58,749 nt of DNA from the NCBI RefSeq assembly GCF_004403305.1, contig NZ_SOHE01000040.1, forward strand, positions 10,679-69,427, written 5' to 3'. Both the position numbers and the translations under genes were made by a program. Below the pieces are notes generated by a model. It saw only the letters and a program-made list of their open reading frames with translations. It did no database searches and was not told where the DNA came from. Below are positions 19,217 to 27,840 of this stretch, one piece after another. Source of the stretch: Cryobacterium frigoriphilum (lineage in GTDB: Bacteria; Actinomycetota; Actinomycetes; Actinomycetales; Microbacteriaceae). Position 1 is the stretch's first letter. Each line of letters begins with the position of its first letter.

Positions 19217-21217
19217 TTACTCTTTCTGCGAGGCGGATGCGAGCCCGGGCGGATTCAGTCCGCAGGCGGTGACGGCATAGAGGCTCGCGGACCCCTCGGT
19301 GGCGACGAGGGTCACCGCGTCAGAGGCGGCCAGATCGCGAAACCCGGGGTAGAGGCGGCTGCGGGGATCGTCGCCGAAGATGTAGGCCGTGCCGAAGTCA
19401 AGAACGTATTGCACGTTGAGATCGACGATCTCGGGGCAGACCGCGTCGACGTCGGTGGCGAGGTCCTCGGCGATCGCCCACCGATCGTCACCGTAGGCAC
19501 CGCCGAGGTGCGAGAAAAGCGCCTCACGCCCGGTGTAGGCGTAGACCAATCCGCTGCCGTTCCACGGGTTTCCGGCGATGACGGCATCGGCCGGCGCGAT
19601 GGCATCGACGAGGTCGAACATCGCCATCTCGTTGGGGGTCACGAGCTGAGCCTGGTCGAAGAGCTGATAATTCACCGTGATCCGGTCACGGGCGTCGGCG
19701 ATCGATATGGTCTGGGTCAGCGGAATGAGAAGTGCGACGAGAATCACGGTGACCGTGCCCGTCACCCAGGTGGTGCGCCCACGCCTCGAGCGTGAGTCGA
19801 GTGCACGGGTGATGCACGCCGTGAGCGCGTCGATCAGAACGGATGCGCCCAGAACCGCGAGCGGGATCGTCAGCAGCGGCAGCATCGCGGCGAGCCGGGT
19901 CCAGTCGTTGTACCAGAGCCCGGTGATTCCGGTCCGCAAACTCCCCTCCGGCCACGCGGCGGCAACCACGTAGAGAAAAACGAGGAGCGCGTACGAGAGG
20001 CTGAGCCACACGAAGCGCCGGCTCCGAAACGACACGATAATGCCCGCGAGCGCCAGAAGGCTCACCGCGATGGCCGGTTCGTAGCGCAGCGGCCCGTTGA
20101 ACAGCGCCTCGCCGACGGCCTGGGCCACCGTCTCATAGGGCTGCCAGGCGTTGTCGCTGGTTGCGCTCAGGGTCCAGGCGGCTACGCCGAGCCCGCAGCT
20201 CAGAACGAGTAGCCCGCCGCCCAGGATCGTGCGCCTGCGTCGCACAACGCGGTTCCGGGCGGCACCCACCCAGATGCTCAGGCCGTGAACGCTGAGGGGG
20301 AGTGCGACGACGAGGAGCCCGAAGACGGCGCTCGGGTGGGCCAGGCCCATGCCGCCCAGCAGCCAGAAAAACAGCAGCCACCGACCCCACGGCTCGAGCA
20401 GGGGTCGCGTGCCGACGCCCAGCGCGATCACGAGGGTGCCGAGCACGAGAGGGAGCAGCGAAAAAGCGAGCAGTACCGGGTAGAGCACGCCCCACTCGAC
20501 CAGCAGCAGGGGGAAGGCCGCAAAGGCGGCGCTGAACACGCCGGTGAGTACGAGTGGGTAGGATCGCGGCCCAAACAGCTGCCGCGCAAGAAAAATGCAG
20601 GACAGGGGCCAGACCAGGCACGCGACGGCGAACGTCGCGGCCGTCGACGCGGCGGGTATCGACAGGGCGGTGACCTGAACGATGACGGCCACGATTGCAT
20701 GCCACACCGTGGGGTAGAAGCCACCGGAGCTCTCCGGTGTGCTCACCGTCATGGTGAAGGGCGACGCATCCAAGGTCTGCAGCACGTGCTGCACGGCGTT
20801 GAGATGAAAGCTCGCGTCGTAGGTTTGCGAAGGCCAGTCGGGTACTCCGATGCCCACCTTCAGCGGGATGGCGATGAGAATGGCGCCCACCGACAGCGCA
20901 CCGAGCGCCGCGTAGAAGGTCGTGCCCCAGGCTGCCGTATCGACGACCGCGGGCAACGATCGAAGCCACCATCGCCGCAGAAACAGCACGGTCAGTGTGA
21001 CCGGAACGGTGACCAGCAGTGGAGTGTACGGCTGCCAGGGCAGACCGAGCAGGGAGGCCGCGATGGAGGAGACGGCGATGGCCGCGACCGAGGCGCCCAC
21101 GCCCAAACCCAGCAGCGAGATGCCGCGTGCTCCCGCGGCATAGGCGATGGGCAGGCCCGGCACGAGCAGAAGCAGAATGGCCGTGAGGAGTGCGGGCGCC
21201 AGGGCGAACCAACTCAC
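19217..21217 (-). CDS. DUF6541-type polytopic membrane protein, possible GT-C glycosyltransferase
   Basis: A 666-aa protein with about 13 hydrophobic segments and a C-terminal extracytoplasmic domain of about 150 aa. It is a paralogue of the gene at 28011: both have D134 and H138 in a D-x2-FHLNA block, then FYP-x-x-WH, GVLYP in the middle and YVLDFG near the end. Asp followed by FH in the first large loop resembles lipid-linked GT-C enzymes, so a polymer-modifying glycosyltransferase is inferred. The GTG at 21217 has GAGGT about 7 nt upstream. It is first in the operon with the dehydrogenase and GT4, and divergent from the flippase. Confidence 0.75.
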   Translation of the reverse strand: MSWFALAPALLTAILLLLVPGLPIAYAAGARGISLLGLGVGASVAAIAVSSIAASLLGLPWQPYTPLLVTVPVTLTVLFLRRWWLRSLPAVVDTAAWGTTFYAALGALSVGAILIAIPLKVGIGVPDWPSQTYDASFHLNAVQHVLQTLDASPFTMTVSTPESSGGFYPTVWHAIVAVIVQVTALSIPAASTAATFAVACLVWPLSCIFLARQLFGPRSYPLVLTGVFSAAFAAFPLLLVEWGVLYPVLLAFSLLPLVLGTLVIALGVGTRPLLEPWGRWLLFFWLLGGMGLAHPSAVFGLLVVALPLSVHGLSIWVGAARNRVVRRRRTILGGGLLVLSCGLGVAAWTLSATSDNAWQPYETVAQAVGEALFNGPLRYEPAIAVSLLALAGIIVSFRSRRFVWLSLSYALLVFLYVVAAAWPEGSLRTGITGLWYNDWTRLAAMLPLLTIPLAVLGASVLIDALTACITRALDSRSRRGRTTWVTGTVTVILVALLIPLTQTISIADARDRITVNYQLFDQAQLVTPNEMAMFDLVDAIAPADAVIAGNPWNGSGLVYAYTGREALFSHLGGAYGDDRWAIAEDLATDVDAVCPEIVDLNVQYVLDFGTAYIFGDDPRSRLYPGFRDLAASDAVTLVATEGSASLYAVTACGLNPPGLASASQKE

Positions 21218-21357
21218 GAACTGGACCTCACATTATTCGAACGGCACTCCTCGCGTGCTGACGCACACTTTCGGACTACTTGAGACTACTTGATGTGCCG
21301 TCTGGCCCCATCACGACCGCTCCGGCGGGCGTCCTGCCGGGGGCGCGGCGCACCGGC

Positions 21358-21363
21358 TACGCT
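21358..21363 (+). promoter_or_regulatory. -10 element before a short leaderless reading frame
   Basis: TACGCT ends 7 nt before the ATG at 21371, which places transcription initiation on that ATG. The flippase GTG then lies 44 nt further on. Confidence 0.45.
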
Positions 21364-21370
21364 GGTACCC

Positions 21371-21418
21371 ATGCTCGTCGCGGTCAGATTGTGCTCGTCG
21401 TTGGCGGGACGCCGGTGA
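21371..21418 (+). CDS. Putative 15-codon leaderless leader peptide coupled to the flippase gene
   Basis: The frame reads MLVAVRLCSSLAGRR and stops at TGA 21416-21418, overlapping the flippase start as GTGA (GTG 21415-21417). A TANNNT box lies 7 nt upstream, so the frame could be translated from a leaderless mRNA and deliver ribosomes to the flippase start. No attenuator-like codon run is visible. It may be chance, but two similar cases occur at 27.8-28.0 kb. Confidence 0.35.
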   Translation: MLVAVRLCSSLAGRR

Positions 21419-22818
21419 GGCGCGTGCTCGTCGCCGGTGGATTCTCGCTGACCAGCGTGGTGGCCCAGGGCCTGACTCGGCTCTTCTACAGCATCCTCAT
21501 CGCACGGTTTCTGGCGCCGGGATCGTTGTCGGACACCAACACCGTCATCTCCATCGCCATGTTTGCCGCGTTGCTGTGGCCGTCATCCGTTGCCAATGCC
21601 TCGACCATGTTCGTGGCGCGAGCGCGCGGCGCCGCGGATCCGGCTCTGGAACACGCGACCACTCGATTTCTGAAGCGGCGTGCCCTGCAGAGCAACGCGG
21701 CGCTCGGCCTGCTCGCCGGGGCCTACTCGCTGCTGTTCTTCGCGCCGGGGGAGGCGCTGACGGCGGGCTTTACCTTCGCCATCGTGGTCGGCTTCGGCCT
21801 GTCGTCGTTTGTGCGCGGGCTGCTGTACGCGACCGACCGGGTGCCGCGGGCCGCGTTCCTCGACGTTGCCGCGCTTCTCATGGCCCTCTCCGGCCTCGCC
21901 GTGGTCATCCGGATGCGGGCCGATGACCTGCTGCTGCTGCCCCTGGCGAGCGGTTACGCTCTCATCATCGTTATCGGCTGGCCCCGATCTGACCGTACCA
22001 ACGGTCAGGCCCCGCGTCGGGAGATCGACCGCTTCGTGTTCTGGGGCATCGCCGGCATGGTCGCGACCGGTGGCTTTCTGCAGCTCACCATGATCATCGC
22101 GCACGCATCCGGCACGCCGACCAGCAGCGACCTCTACGCGGCGGCCCTCACCCTCGCCACGCCGGCGGCCATGCTGACCTCCGTGGTCTCCCTCGTCTTG
22201 TTTCCGAGTCTGGCCCGCCTCGTCGGCAGCGGTGACCAATCGGGAGCGCAGCGGCAGACCGACCTGGCCATGCGCGGACTCGCCGCGGTGCTGGTCGCCG
22301 CGTTTGGCGCGCTGACCCTGCTCGCGCCCCCGTTGCTGAGCGTGATCTACGGAAATCAGTTCTCCGGGGCCTCCGCAATTCTGGCCACACTCCTGATTGC
22401 CTCACTGCTCGGCGCGCTGTCCGGGCCGGCAGCGGATGCGCTCGGCAGCCGGACCGCGGGCGGCATCCGCGGGCTGGCCATTTTGCGGGTGGCCGGCTTC
22501 GGCATCGGGCTGGTCGCGTGTCTGACGCTGGGCTCGCTGCTCGGCGCCCTCGGTGTGGCGCTGGGTTACCTCGTGGGAATGGTCGTCGCTGGTCTCGGAT
22601 CCATCATTTATGCCTGGCGGCGCCTCGACCTGCGGTGGGGAGCACTGTCTGCACGCTTCCTCGCGGGGATGGTCCTGCTCGCGGTCCTGCTGGGTGTGCG
22701 TGACCTCGCTACCGGCACGGCAGCTATTCTGGGCCTGACAGCGGTGTTCCTCGCGGGCTGGGCACTGATCTCATTGCCGGATACCCGTCAACTGGTGCGG
22801 CTGGGCATTCGACCGTAA
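21415..22818 (+). CDS. Polysaccharide flippase (Wzx/MATE-like)
   Basis: A 467-aa membrane protein with about 12-13 segments in the MOP exporter layout. It begins VRRVLVAGGFSLTSVVAQGL then TRLFYSILIARFLAP, which is the usual N-terminal helix pair of such flippases. It would move lipid-linked oligosaccharide units across the membrane. The GTG at 21415 is chosen because it begins this motif and has GGCGGGA upstream; a GTG at 21391 is also in frame. The next gene, wecB, starts 23 nt downstream from its own leaderless promoter. Confidence 0.85.
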   Translation: MRRVLVAGGFSLTSVVAQGLTRLFYSILIARFLAPGSLSDTNTVISIAMFAALLWPSSVANASTMFVARARGAADPALEHATTRFLKRRALQSNAALGLLAGAYSLLFFAPGEALTAGFTFAIVVGFGLSSFVRGLLYATDRVPRAAFLDVAALLMALSGLAVVIRMRADDLLLLPLASGYALIIVIGWPRSDRTNGQAPRREIDRFVFWGIAGMVATGGFLQLTMIIAHASGTPTSSDLYAAALTLATPAAMLTSVVSLVLFPSLARLVGSGDQSGAQRQTDLAMRGLAAVLVAAFGALTLLAPPLLSVIYGNQFSGASAILATLLIASLLGALSGPAADALGSRTAGGIRGLAILRVAGFGIGLVACLTLGSLLGALGVALGYLVGMVVAGLGSIIYAWRRLDLRWGALSARFLAGMVLLAVLLGVRDLATGTAAILGLTAVFLAGWALISLPDTRQLVRLGIRP

Positions 22819-22829
22819 CCTGTGCGAGG

Positions 22830-22835
22830 TAAACT
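22830..22835 (+). promoter_or_regulatory. -10 element for leaderless wecB transcript
   Basis: TAAACT is followed by exactly 6 nt (CGGCGG) and the wecB ATG. This is one of the cleanest leaderless signals in the window. Confidence 0.6.
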
Positions 22836-22841
22836 CGGCGG

Positions 22842-23954
22842 ATGCGAATTGTCAGCGTGGTCGGTGCGCGCCCGCAGTTTGTCAAGCTCGCACCCATCGC
22901 TCGGGCGATGCTCGGGCGGGCGGAGCACCTCGTTGTGCACACCGGCCAGCACTACGACCAGGCCATGTCCGAGGTCTTTTTTCGTGACCTCGGCATTCCG
23001 GCTCCCGACCTGAACCTCGGTGTGGGGTCCGGCTCACACGGCCAGCAAACTGGCGCCATGCTGGCCGGGCTGGAAAGCGCATTTGAGCGGTTCCGACCGG
23101 ACTGGGTACTCGCCTACGGTGATACCAATTCCACTCTCGCGGCCGCGCTCGCCGCGGTCAAGCTGCACCTTCCCGTTGCCCATCTGGAGGCGGGGTTGCG
23201 CTCGTTCAACCGGCGCATGCCCGAGGAACACAATCGGGTGCTGACCGACCATGCGGCGGACCTCTGTCTGGCGCCGAGCGAGGTCGCACTGGCCCATCTG
23301 CGGCGGGAAGGTCTCGGCTCACGCAGCGTTCTGATCGGCGACGTCATGACCGACGTGCTCTACCGGGTGCGGGATCAGCAGCACCTCACGCCCGTGGCGC
23401 TGCCCCTCGGTGTCGAGCCCAAACACTACTACCTGGCCACGATTCACCGCCCCGACAACACCGACTCCGCGGAGCGACTGCGGGCGATCGTGGATGGGCT
23501 GGCCCACCTCGACCATCCGGTGCTGCTCGCCGTGCATCCAAGGCTGGCCGCGCGCGCCGCCGAGCACGGCCTCGATCTGAATGTGGGTGCCGTACGCCCG
23601 ATTGCGCCCCTCGGCTACCCAGAGCTCGTCAACGCGGCGCAACACAGCCTTGGCGTCGTCACCGATTCGGGTGGCCTGCAAAAGGAAGCGTTTCTGCTGC
23701 GGGTTGCGTGCACCACGATCCGTCCGGAAACCGAGTGGACGGAGACCGTCGAACTCGGCTGGAACACTCTCGTCGACCGGGATCTCTCCGCGCTCGGTGA
23801 GGCGGTGCGGCGCCCCACACCCCCCGCGACGGATGCCCAGCCATACGGAGACGGTCACGCCGCCGAGCGAGTGGTGACAACCTTGCTGAACGCGACGGTG
23901 CTGGACGCGAACGCGCCTAGTGCGACCGTGCTGAACGGCCCCGGGTCGCACTAG
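22842..23954 (+). CDS. wecB: UDP-N-acetylglucosamine 2-epimerase family (WecB/WbpI-like)
   Basis: A 370-aa non-hydrolysing 2-epimerase. MRIVSVVGARPQFVKLAPIA is the N-terminal signature. HLEAGLRSFNRRMPEEHNRV holds the conserved acidic and His residues, and VVTDSGGLQKEAFLL is the UDP-binding block. It could make UDP-ManNAc from UDP-GlcNAc, or act as WbpI on UDP-GlcNAc3NAcA. The neighbouring oxidoreductase, aminotransferase and acetyltransferase genes favour the latter. The last 38 nt overlap the 3' end of the convergent GT4 gene; the C-terminal residues after about 345 are alanine-rich and probably non-essential. Confidence 0.9.
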   Translation: MRIVSVVGARPQFVKLAPIARAMLGRAEHLVVHTGQHYDQAMSEVFFRDLGIPAPDLNLGVGSGSHGQQTGAMLAGLESAFERFRPDWVLAYGDTNSTLAAALAAVKLHLPVAHLEAGLRSFNRRMPEEHNRVLTDHAADLCLAPSEVALAHLRREGLGSRSVLIGDVMTDVLYRVRDQQHLTPVALPLGVEPKHYYLATIHRPDNTDSAERLRAIVDGLAHLDHPVLLAVHPRLAARAAEHGLDLNVGAVRPIAPLGYPELVNAAQHSLGVVTDSGGLQKEAFLLRVACTTIRPETEWTETVELGWNTLVDRDLSALGEAVRRPTPPATDAQPYGDGHAAERVVTTLLNATVLDANAPSATVLNGPGSH

Positions 23955-25113
23955 CGAGCACGGCGTCGGCGGCCCGCTGTCCGGTGACTCGAAGGGACGC
24001 GTTGCTCTCGGCCCAGTCTGATCTGGCCTGCTGCAACCGTGCCCGTGTTCCATCGCCGTGCTCGTCGATGGCGGCACCCATCGCGGCGGCAACGGCGTCA
24101 ACGGTGTAGTCGGCGCCCCAGCCCAGGGCGTTCTGATTCACCAGTTGGGCGCCGGCTCCGGCCCCGGCAAAAATGACGGGGGTTCCACACGCGGCCGCCG
24201 CGTAGATCTTGGTCGGTTTGGCGAAATCGTAACCCTGCCCTGGTTTGATGCTCGCGAGGGCCGCCGTCGCGCTGCGCAGCCAGAGTGCGGCCACGTCGGG
24301 CGGTACGACGCCTCCGAACGTGACGGTAGTCAGCCCGAGACGCGCGGCCGTGGCGCGCAGGGCCGACTCGTCAGAGCCCTGGCCGAAGAAGCGCAGTTGT
24401 GCCGTGGGGTGGGACTGCACGACACGGGACATGGCCTCGAGAAAGACGGAAGCGCCCTGCCATTCGGACATCGTTCCCGTATAGACGAACACGGGACCCG
24501 GTGTATCCGCGAGAGCACCGTGGGGGGTGAATAGCGCGGTGTTGATGCCGTTATTGGCGACGCTCAGTCGCGCGGCGTCGACGCCGAACTGTGTGACGCG
24601 GGCGGCTACCTCGTCTGACACGGCGATGATGGCATCGGCGTGACGAAAAACGAACCCCTCAACGGCCCTCATGATGCGCTTGATCACTCGGGGAACGGCC
24701 AGGGCGTTGAGCGCGTCGGTCCAGATGTCGGCCGCGTAGTACACGTAGGGTCGGCGTTTCAGCGCCGACACGAAGCTCACGACCACGCCCGTGGTCGGCG
24801 GCGGCTCCGAGACGATGACATCGGCGCGCCTGAACAAGAGGCGAAACAGCAGCGGCAGGTCAAAGCTGAGGTATTGCACGTAGCCGCGGACGTTTCCCCC
24901 GGCGTCCCGCAGCGCCGGAAAACGCGACACGGTCACGCCCGCGGAGTCCGGCCCGATTCGGGCGGTTCGGGGCGGGGTCGTGGTGACCACCTCGACCTGG
25001 GCGCCACGGGCGACGAGTGCGTCGGTGAGCGCCTGCAGGCGGAACGATCCCGCGCCGACTTCCGGCGTGAACAGGCGCGTGGCGAGGACAACCCGCGCCG
25101 GCCTCACTACCAT
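23917..25113 (-). CDS. Glycosyltransferase family 4 (WbuB/FnlA-cluster type)
   Basis: A 398-aa GT-B enzyme. It opens RPARVVLATRLFTPEVGAGS, a long-known pattern for WbuB-like N-acetylhexosaminuronic acid transferases. VSEPPPTTGVVVSFVSAL and YYAADIWTDALNALAV are typical blocks, and KPTKIYAAAACGTPVIFAG is the C-terminal donor region. This makes it the best candidate for transferring a modified amino sugar in this locus. The ATG at 25113 overlaps the stop of the oxidoreductase gene by 7 nt; a GTG at 25107 would also work. It is last in a four-gene operon. Confidence 0.88.
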   Translation of the reverse strand: MVVRPARVVLATRLFTPEVGAGSFRLQALTDALVARGAQVEVVTTTPPRTARIGPDSAGVTVSRFPALRDAGGNVRGYVQYLSFDLPLLFRLLFRRADVIVSEPPPTTGVVVSFVSALKRRPYVYYAADIWTDALNALAVPRVIKRIMRAVEGFVFRHADAIIAVSDEVAARVTQFGVDAARLSVANNGINTALFTPHGALADTPGPVFVYTGTMSEWQGASVFLEAMSRVVQSHPTAQLRFFGQGSDESALRATAARLGLTTVTFGGVVPPDVAALWLRSATAALASIKPGQGYDFAKPTKIYAAAACGTPVIFAGAGAGAQLVNQNALGWGADYTVDAVAAAMGAAIDEHGDGTRARLQQARSDWAESNASLRVTGQRAADAVLASATRGRSARSH

Positions 25114-26102
25114 GAGCCGACGGTGATGCACTCGCGCAGCCGCGCGGACCGCAGCACCGACTCGGCGACGCGCAGAGTGGCGAGGCCTTCTCGCATGGAC
25201 ACTGTCCAGTTGTGTTTGCCGAGCACGGCATCGCGAAAGGCTTCGAGTTCTGCGCGCAGGGGCTCACGTTTTGCCAGTGCGAAACGGGTGACCGAGCCCT
25301 CTGACACGCCGCGGAACGCCGCCACCGAATCCCATTCCGTGGCGATCGTGCCGTTCTCATGAAACGTGAGGTCGGCGCTGACGGTGTCGGCGACATAGGA
25401 TCCGCGTTCGCCGGTCACGACGGTGATGCGCTCCTTCATCGGTGAGAGCCAGTTCACGAGATGGTTGGTGATGATGCCGTTGGTGAGGCGTCCGGTGATG
25501 GTCACCATGTCCTCGTGCTGGCGCCCGCTGCGTGAGGTTGTCTGGGCGAAGACCGTGTCGTAGTCACTCTGCGTCAGCCACGCCGTCAGATCGATGTCGT
25601 GGGTGGCGAGATCCTTGACAACGCCGACATCCGCGATTCGTGCCGGAAACGGGCCCTGTCGTCGCGTCGCGATCTGGTAGATCTCACCCAGGTCGCCCGA
25701 CATGATGCGCTGACGCAGGCTCTGCAGCGCCGGATTGAACCGTTCGATATGTCCGACGGCGCCGATGAGGCCACGCGATTCGAAGGCTTCGGCCATGCGC
25801 TGTCCGGCCGAGCTGGTGCTGGCAATCGGTTTCTCCACGAGGGTGTGCACGCCGGCCGCCGCAAGCTGCAACGCGATGTGCTCGTGGTCATCGGTGGGAA
25901 CGGCGACCACGGCCATGTCCAGACCGATGCCGATGAGCTCCTCCACGCTGGCCGCGAGAGTTAGGTCGCCGATCACTCCGTGGGTGTCGCCGTAGGCATC
26001 CGCTACCCCGACGAGTTCCAGTCCCTCGGTGGCACGCAGCACCCTGGCGTGGTGCCGTCCCATCATGCCGAGGCCGATCAGGCCGACTCTGAGATTGGAC
26101 AT
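25107..26102 (-). CDS. Gfo/Idh/MocA oxidoreductase (WbpB-like)
   Basis: A 331-aa NAD-dependent enzyme. VGLIGLGMMGRHHARVL is the Rossmann start, HTLVEKPIA carries the EKP motif with the catalytic Lys, and DLATHDIDL holds the active-site Asp/His. WbpB-type enzymes oxidise C3 of UDP-GlcNAcA, preparing it for amination by the aminotransferase. That assignment is inferred from the operon: acetyltransferase, aminotransferase, this gene, GT4, with overlaps of 1-7 nt at each junction. The ATG at 26102 shares one base with the aminotransferase stop (TGATG). Confidence 0.88.
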   Translation of the reverse strand: MSNLRVGLIGLGMMGRHHARVLRATEGLELVGVADAYGDTHGVIGDLTLAASVEELIGIGLDMAVVAVPTDDHEHIALQLAAAGVHTLVEKPIASTSSAGQRMAEAFESRGLIGAVGHIERFNPALQSLRQRIMSGDLGEIYQIATRRQGPFPARIADVGVVKDLATHDIDLTAWLTQSDYDTVFAQTTSRSGRQHEDMVTITGRLTNGIITNHLVNWLSPMKERITVVTGERGSYVADTVSADLTFHENGTIATEWDSVAAFRGVSEGSVTRFALAKREPLRAELEAFRDAVLGKHNWTVSMREGLATLRVAESVLRSARLRECITVGSW

Positions 26103-27253
26103 CAGGCACCTGCCCGGCTGAGGGCGTTCACGGCGGCGACGATGCGGTCGAGCTCCCGTGCGCCGACCGAGGGGTGCACGGGCAGGGACAGCACCTCGCG
26201 TGCGGCGCGCTCGGTGACGGGAAGATCGTCGTCGGTGTCAAACGAGGCCAGTCGGTGCACCGGCACCGGGTAGTAGGTTCCGCAGCCGATTGCGTATTCG
26301 GCCCGGAGCGCGGCGGCGAAACCGTCGCGGTCCTCGGCAACGCGAATCGTGTACTGGTGGAACACGTGGGTCATGCCGGGCGCGATGCGGGGCGTGAGAA
26401 CGGATGTGAGGTGCTCGCTGAGGTAAGCGGCGTTGCGCTGTCGGGTGGCTGTCCAACCGGCGAGCTTGGTGAGTTGAACCCGCCCGATCGCGGCGTGAAT
26501 ATCGGTCATCCGGGCGTTGAACCCCACCATTTCGTTGTGGTACTGCCGGTCCATGCCCTGATTGCGCAGCAGGCGCACTCGGCGTTCCAGATCGGGATCG
26601 CCGGTGCTGACCATGCCGCCCTCGCCGCTGGTCATATTCTTCGTGGGATACAGGCTGAACATCGCAAAATCGCCGAAGGTCCCCACCTGACGGCCGTTGA
26701 CGGTCGCGCCGTGAGCCTGCGCGGCGTCCTCAAACAGTTTCAGGCCACGTGACGCCGCAAGGGCGCCGAGCCCGGCAACATCCGCGGGGTGACCATAGAG
26801 ATGCACGGGCATGATTCCCACGGTGCGTTCGGTCAGCACCGACTGCACCGATGCCGGATCAAGACAGAAATGTTCGGGTTCGATGTCGGCGAAGACGGGG
26901 CGCGCCCCGGTCAGCGCGACCGCGTTGGCCGTGGCCGCGAAGGTGAAGGAGGGCACCACGACCTCGTCGCCGGGGCCCACTCCGGCGGCGAGAAGTCCCA
27001 GGTGGAGTCCGGCCGTACCCGAGTTCACCGCGCAGGTCGGCAGCCCGCCGGCCAGAGCGGCCGAAAATTCCGACTCGAACAGGGCAACTTCGGTGCCCTG
27101 TGCGAGCATGCCGGAGCGCAGCACGGCGTCAACGGCCAGACGTTCGTCGTCGCCGATGATCGGGCGTGCAGCGGGGATGAATTCGGAGTCCCGATTCACC
27201 GTGTTCGTGTCAGTCACAGCGTTCGATTCAGTCACAGCGTTCGATTCAGTCAC
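26102..27253 (-). CDS. DegT/DnrJ/EryC1-type aminotransferase (WbpE-like)
   Basis: A 383-aa PLP enzyme that would aminate the 3-keto nucleotide sugar. The conserved blocks are FIPAARPIIGDDE, GDEVVVPSFTFAATANAV, FEDAAQAHGA, and FSLYPTKNMTSGEGG with the PLP lysine (K205). The GTG at 27253 overlaps the acetyltransferase stop as GTGA. The first 19 residues are repeats of VTESNA encoded by an 18-bp tandem repeat; each unit starts with an in-frame GTG (27253, 27235, 27217, 27199), so the true start could be any of them. The conserved fold starts at about residue 24. Confidence 0.9.
   Translation of the reverse strand: MTESNAVTESNAVTDTNTVNRDSEFIPAARPIIGDDERLAVDAVLRSGMLAQGTEVALFESEFSAALAGGLPTCAVNSGTAGLHLGLLAAGVGPGDEVVVPSFTFAATANAVALTGARPVFADIEPEHFCLDPASVQSVLTERTVGIMPVHLYGHPADVAGLGALAASRGLKLFEDAAQAHGATVNGRQVGTFGDFAMFSLYPTKNMTSGEGGMVSTGDPDLERRVRLLRNQGMDRQYHNEMVGFNARMTDIHAAIGRVQLTKLAGWTATRQRNAAYLSEHLTSVLTPRIAPGMTHVFHQYTIRVAEDRDGFAAALRAEYAIGCGTYYPVPVHRLASFDTDDDLPVTERAAREVLSLPVHPSVGARELDRIVAAVNALSRAGA
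27200..27253 (-). repeat. 18-bp coding tandem repeat at the aminotransferase start
   Basis: Two identical and one diverged 18-bp unit (GTGACTGAATCGAACGCT) follow each other exactly at the start of the aminotransferase gene. Each begins with a potential GTG start in frame. A fourth GTG follows. Confidence 0.85.
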
Positions 27254-27840
27254 AGTGCTTCTTTCAGCTGTCCGTTGTCGGTCAGGGTGTATCGAGCACC
27301 GGTCTTCGGACATACCCAATGGCCGTCGGCCGCCACGAGGGGCACACCGGCCCGGCCGACCCAACCGATGCGTTTCGCGGGTGTTCCCGCGACGAGCGCG
27401 AAGTCCGGTACGTCCCGAGTCACAACGGAACCGGCGGCGACGAGGGCCCAGCGCCCGATCGTGACGGGCGCAACACACACCGCCCGAGCACCGATGGAGG
27501 CGCCGGTGTGTACCGTCACGCCAACGGCCGTCCAATCGTCCGCACTTTTCACCGATCCGTCGGGCGACACCGCGCGCGGATACTGGTCGTTGGTGAGAAC
27601 CACGGCCGGACCGATGAAGACCCCGTCGGCAAGTACCGCCGGCTCGTAGATCAGCGCGTAGTTCTGAACCTTGCAGTGTGCGCCGAGCACCGCCCCCGGG
27701 CCGATATAGCTTCCGCGGCCGATGACACACTCGCTGCCGATTCGGGCCTGTTCGCGGATCTGGGCCAGATGCCAGATCTTTGATCCGGTTCCGACGATGG
27801 CACTGGCGTCGACGTCGGCACTCGGCGCAACAAAGATCAC
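27250..27840 (-). CDS. Left-handed beta-helix acetyltransferase (WbpD-like)
   Basis: A 196-aa hexapeptide-repeat N-acetyltransferase. The repeats run from about residue 8 to 145 (ADVDASAIVGTGSKIWHLAQ, IGRGSYIGPGAVLG, VTVHTGASIGARAVC, IGRWALVAAGSVVTRDV), and VAGTPAKRIGWVGRAG is the usual end block. WbpD acetylates the 3-amino group of UDP-GlcNAc3NA. The GTG at 27840 has AAAGGTGA 6-8 nt upstream. It is the first full gene of the acetyltransferase-aminotransferase-oxidoreductase-GT4 operon and is preceded by a short leaderless frame ending on its start codon. Confidence 0.9.
   Translation of the reverse strand: MIFVAPSADVDASAIVGTGSKIWHLAQIREQARIGSECVIGRGSYIGPGAVLGAHCKVQNYALIYEPAVLADGVFIGPAVVLTNDQYPRAVSPDGSVKSADDWTAVGVTVHTGASIGARAVCVAPVTIGRWALVAAGSVVTRDVPDFALVAGTPAKRIGWVGRAGVPLVAADGHWVCPKTGARYTLTDNGQLKEAL

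Noticed and set aside
21199..21235. A fourth leaderless leader (GTG AGG TCC AGT TCG TGA) before the DUF6541 gene at 21217
   Set aside because: The frame does overlap as GTGA, but no TANNNT box sits 6-8 nt before it, and a GAGGT ribosome site explains the main start.
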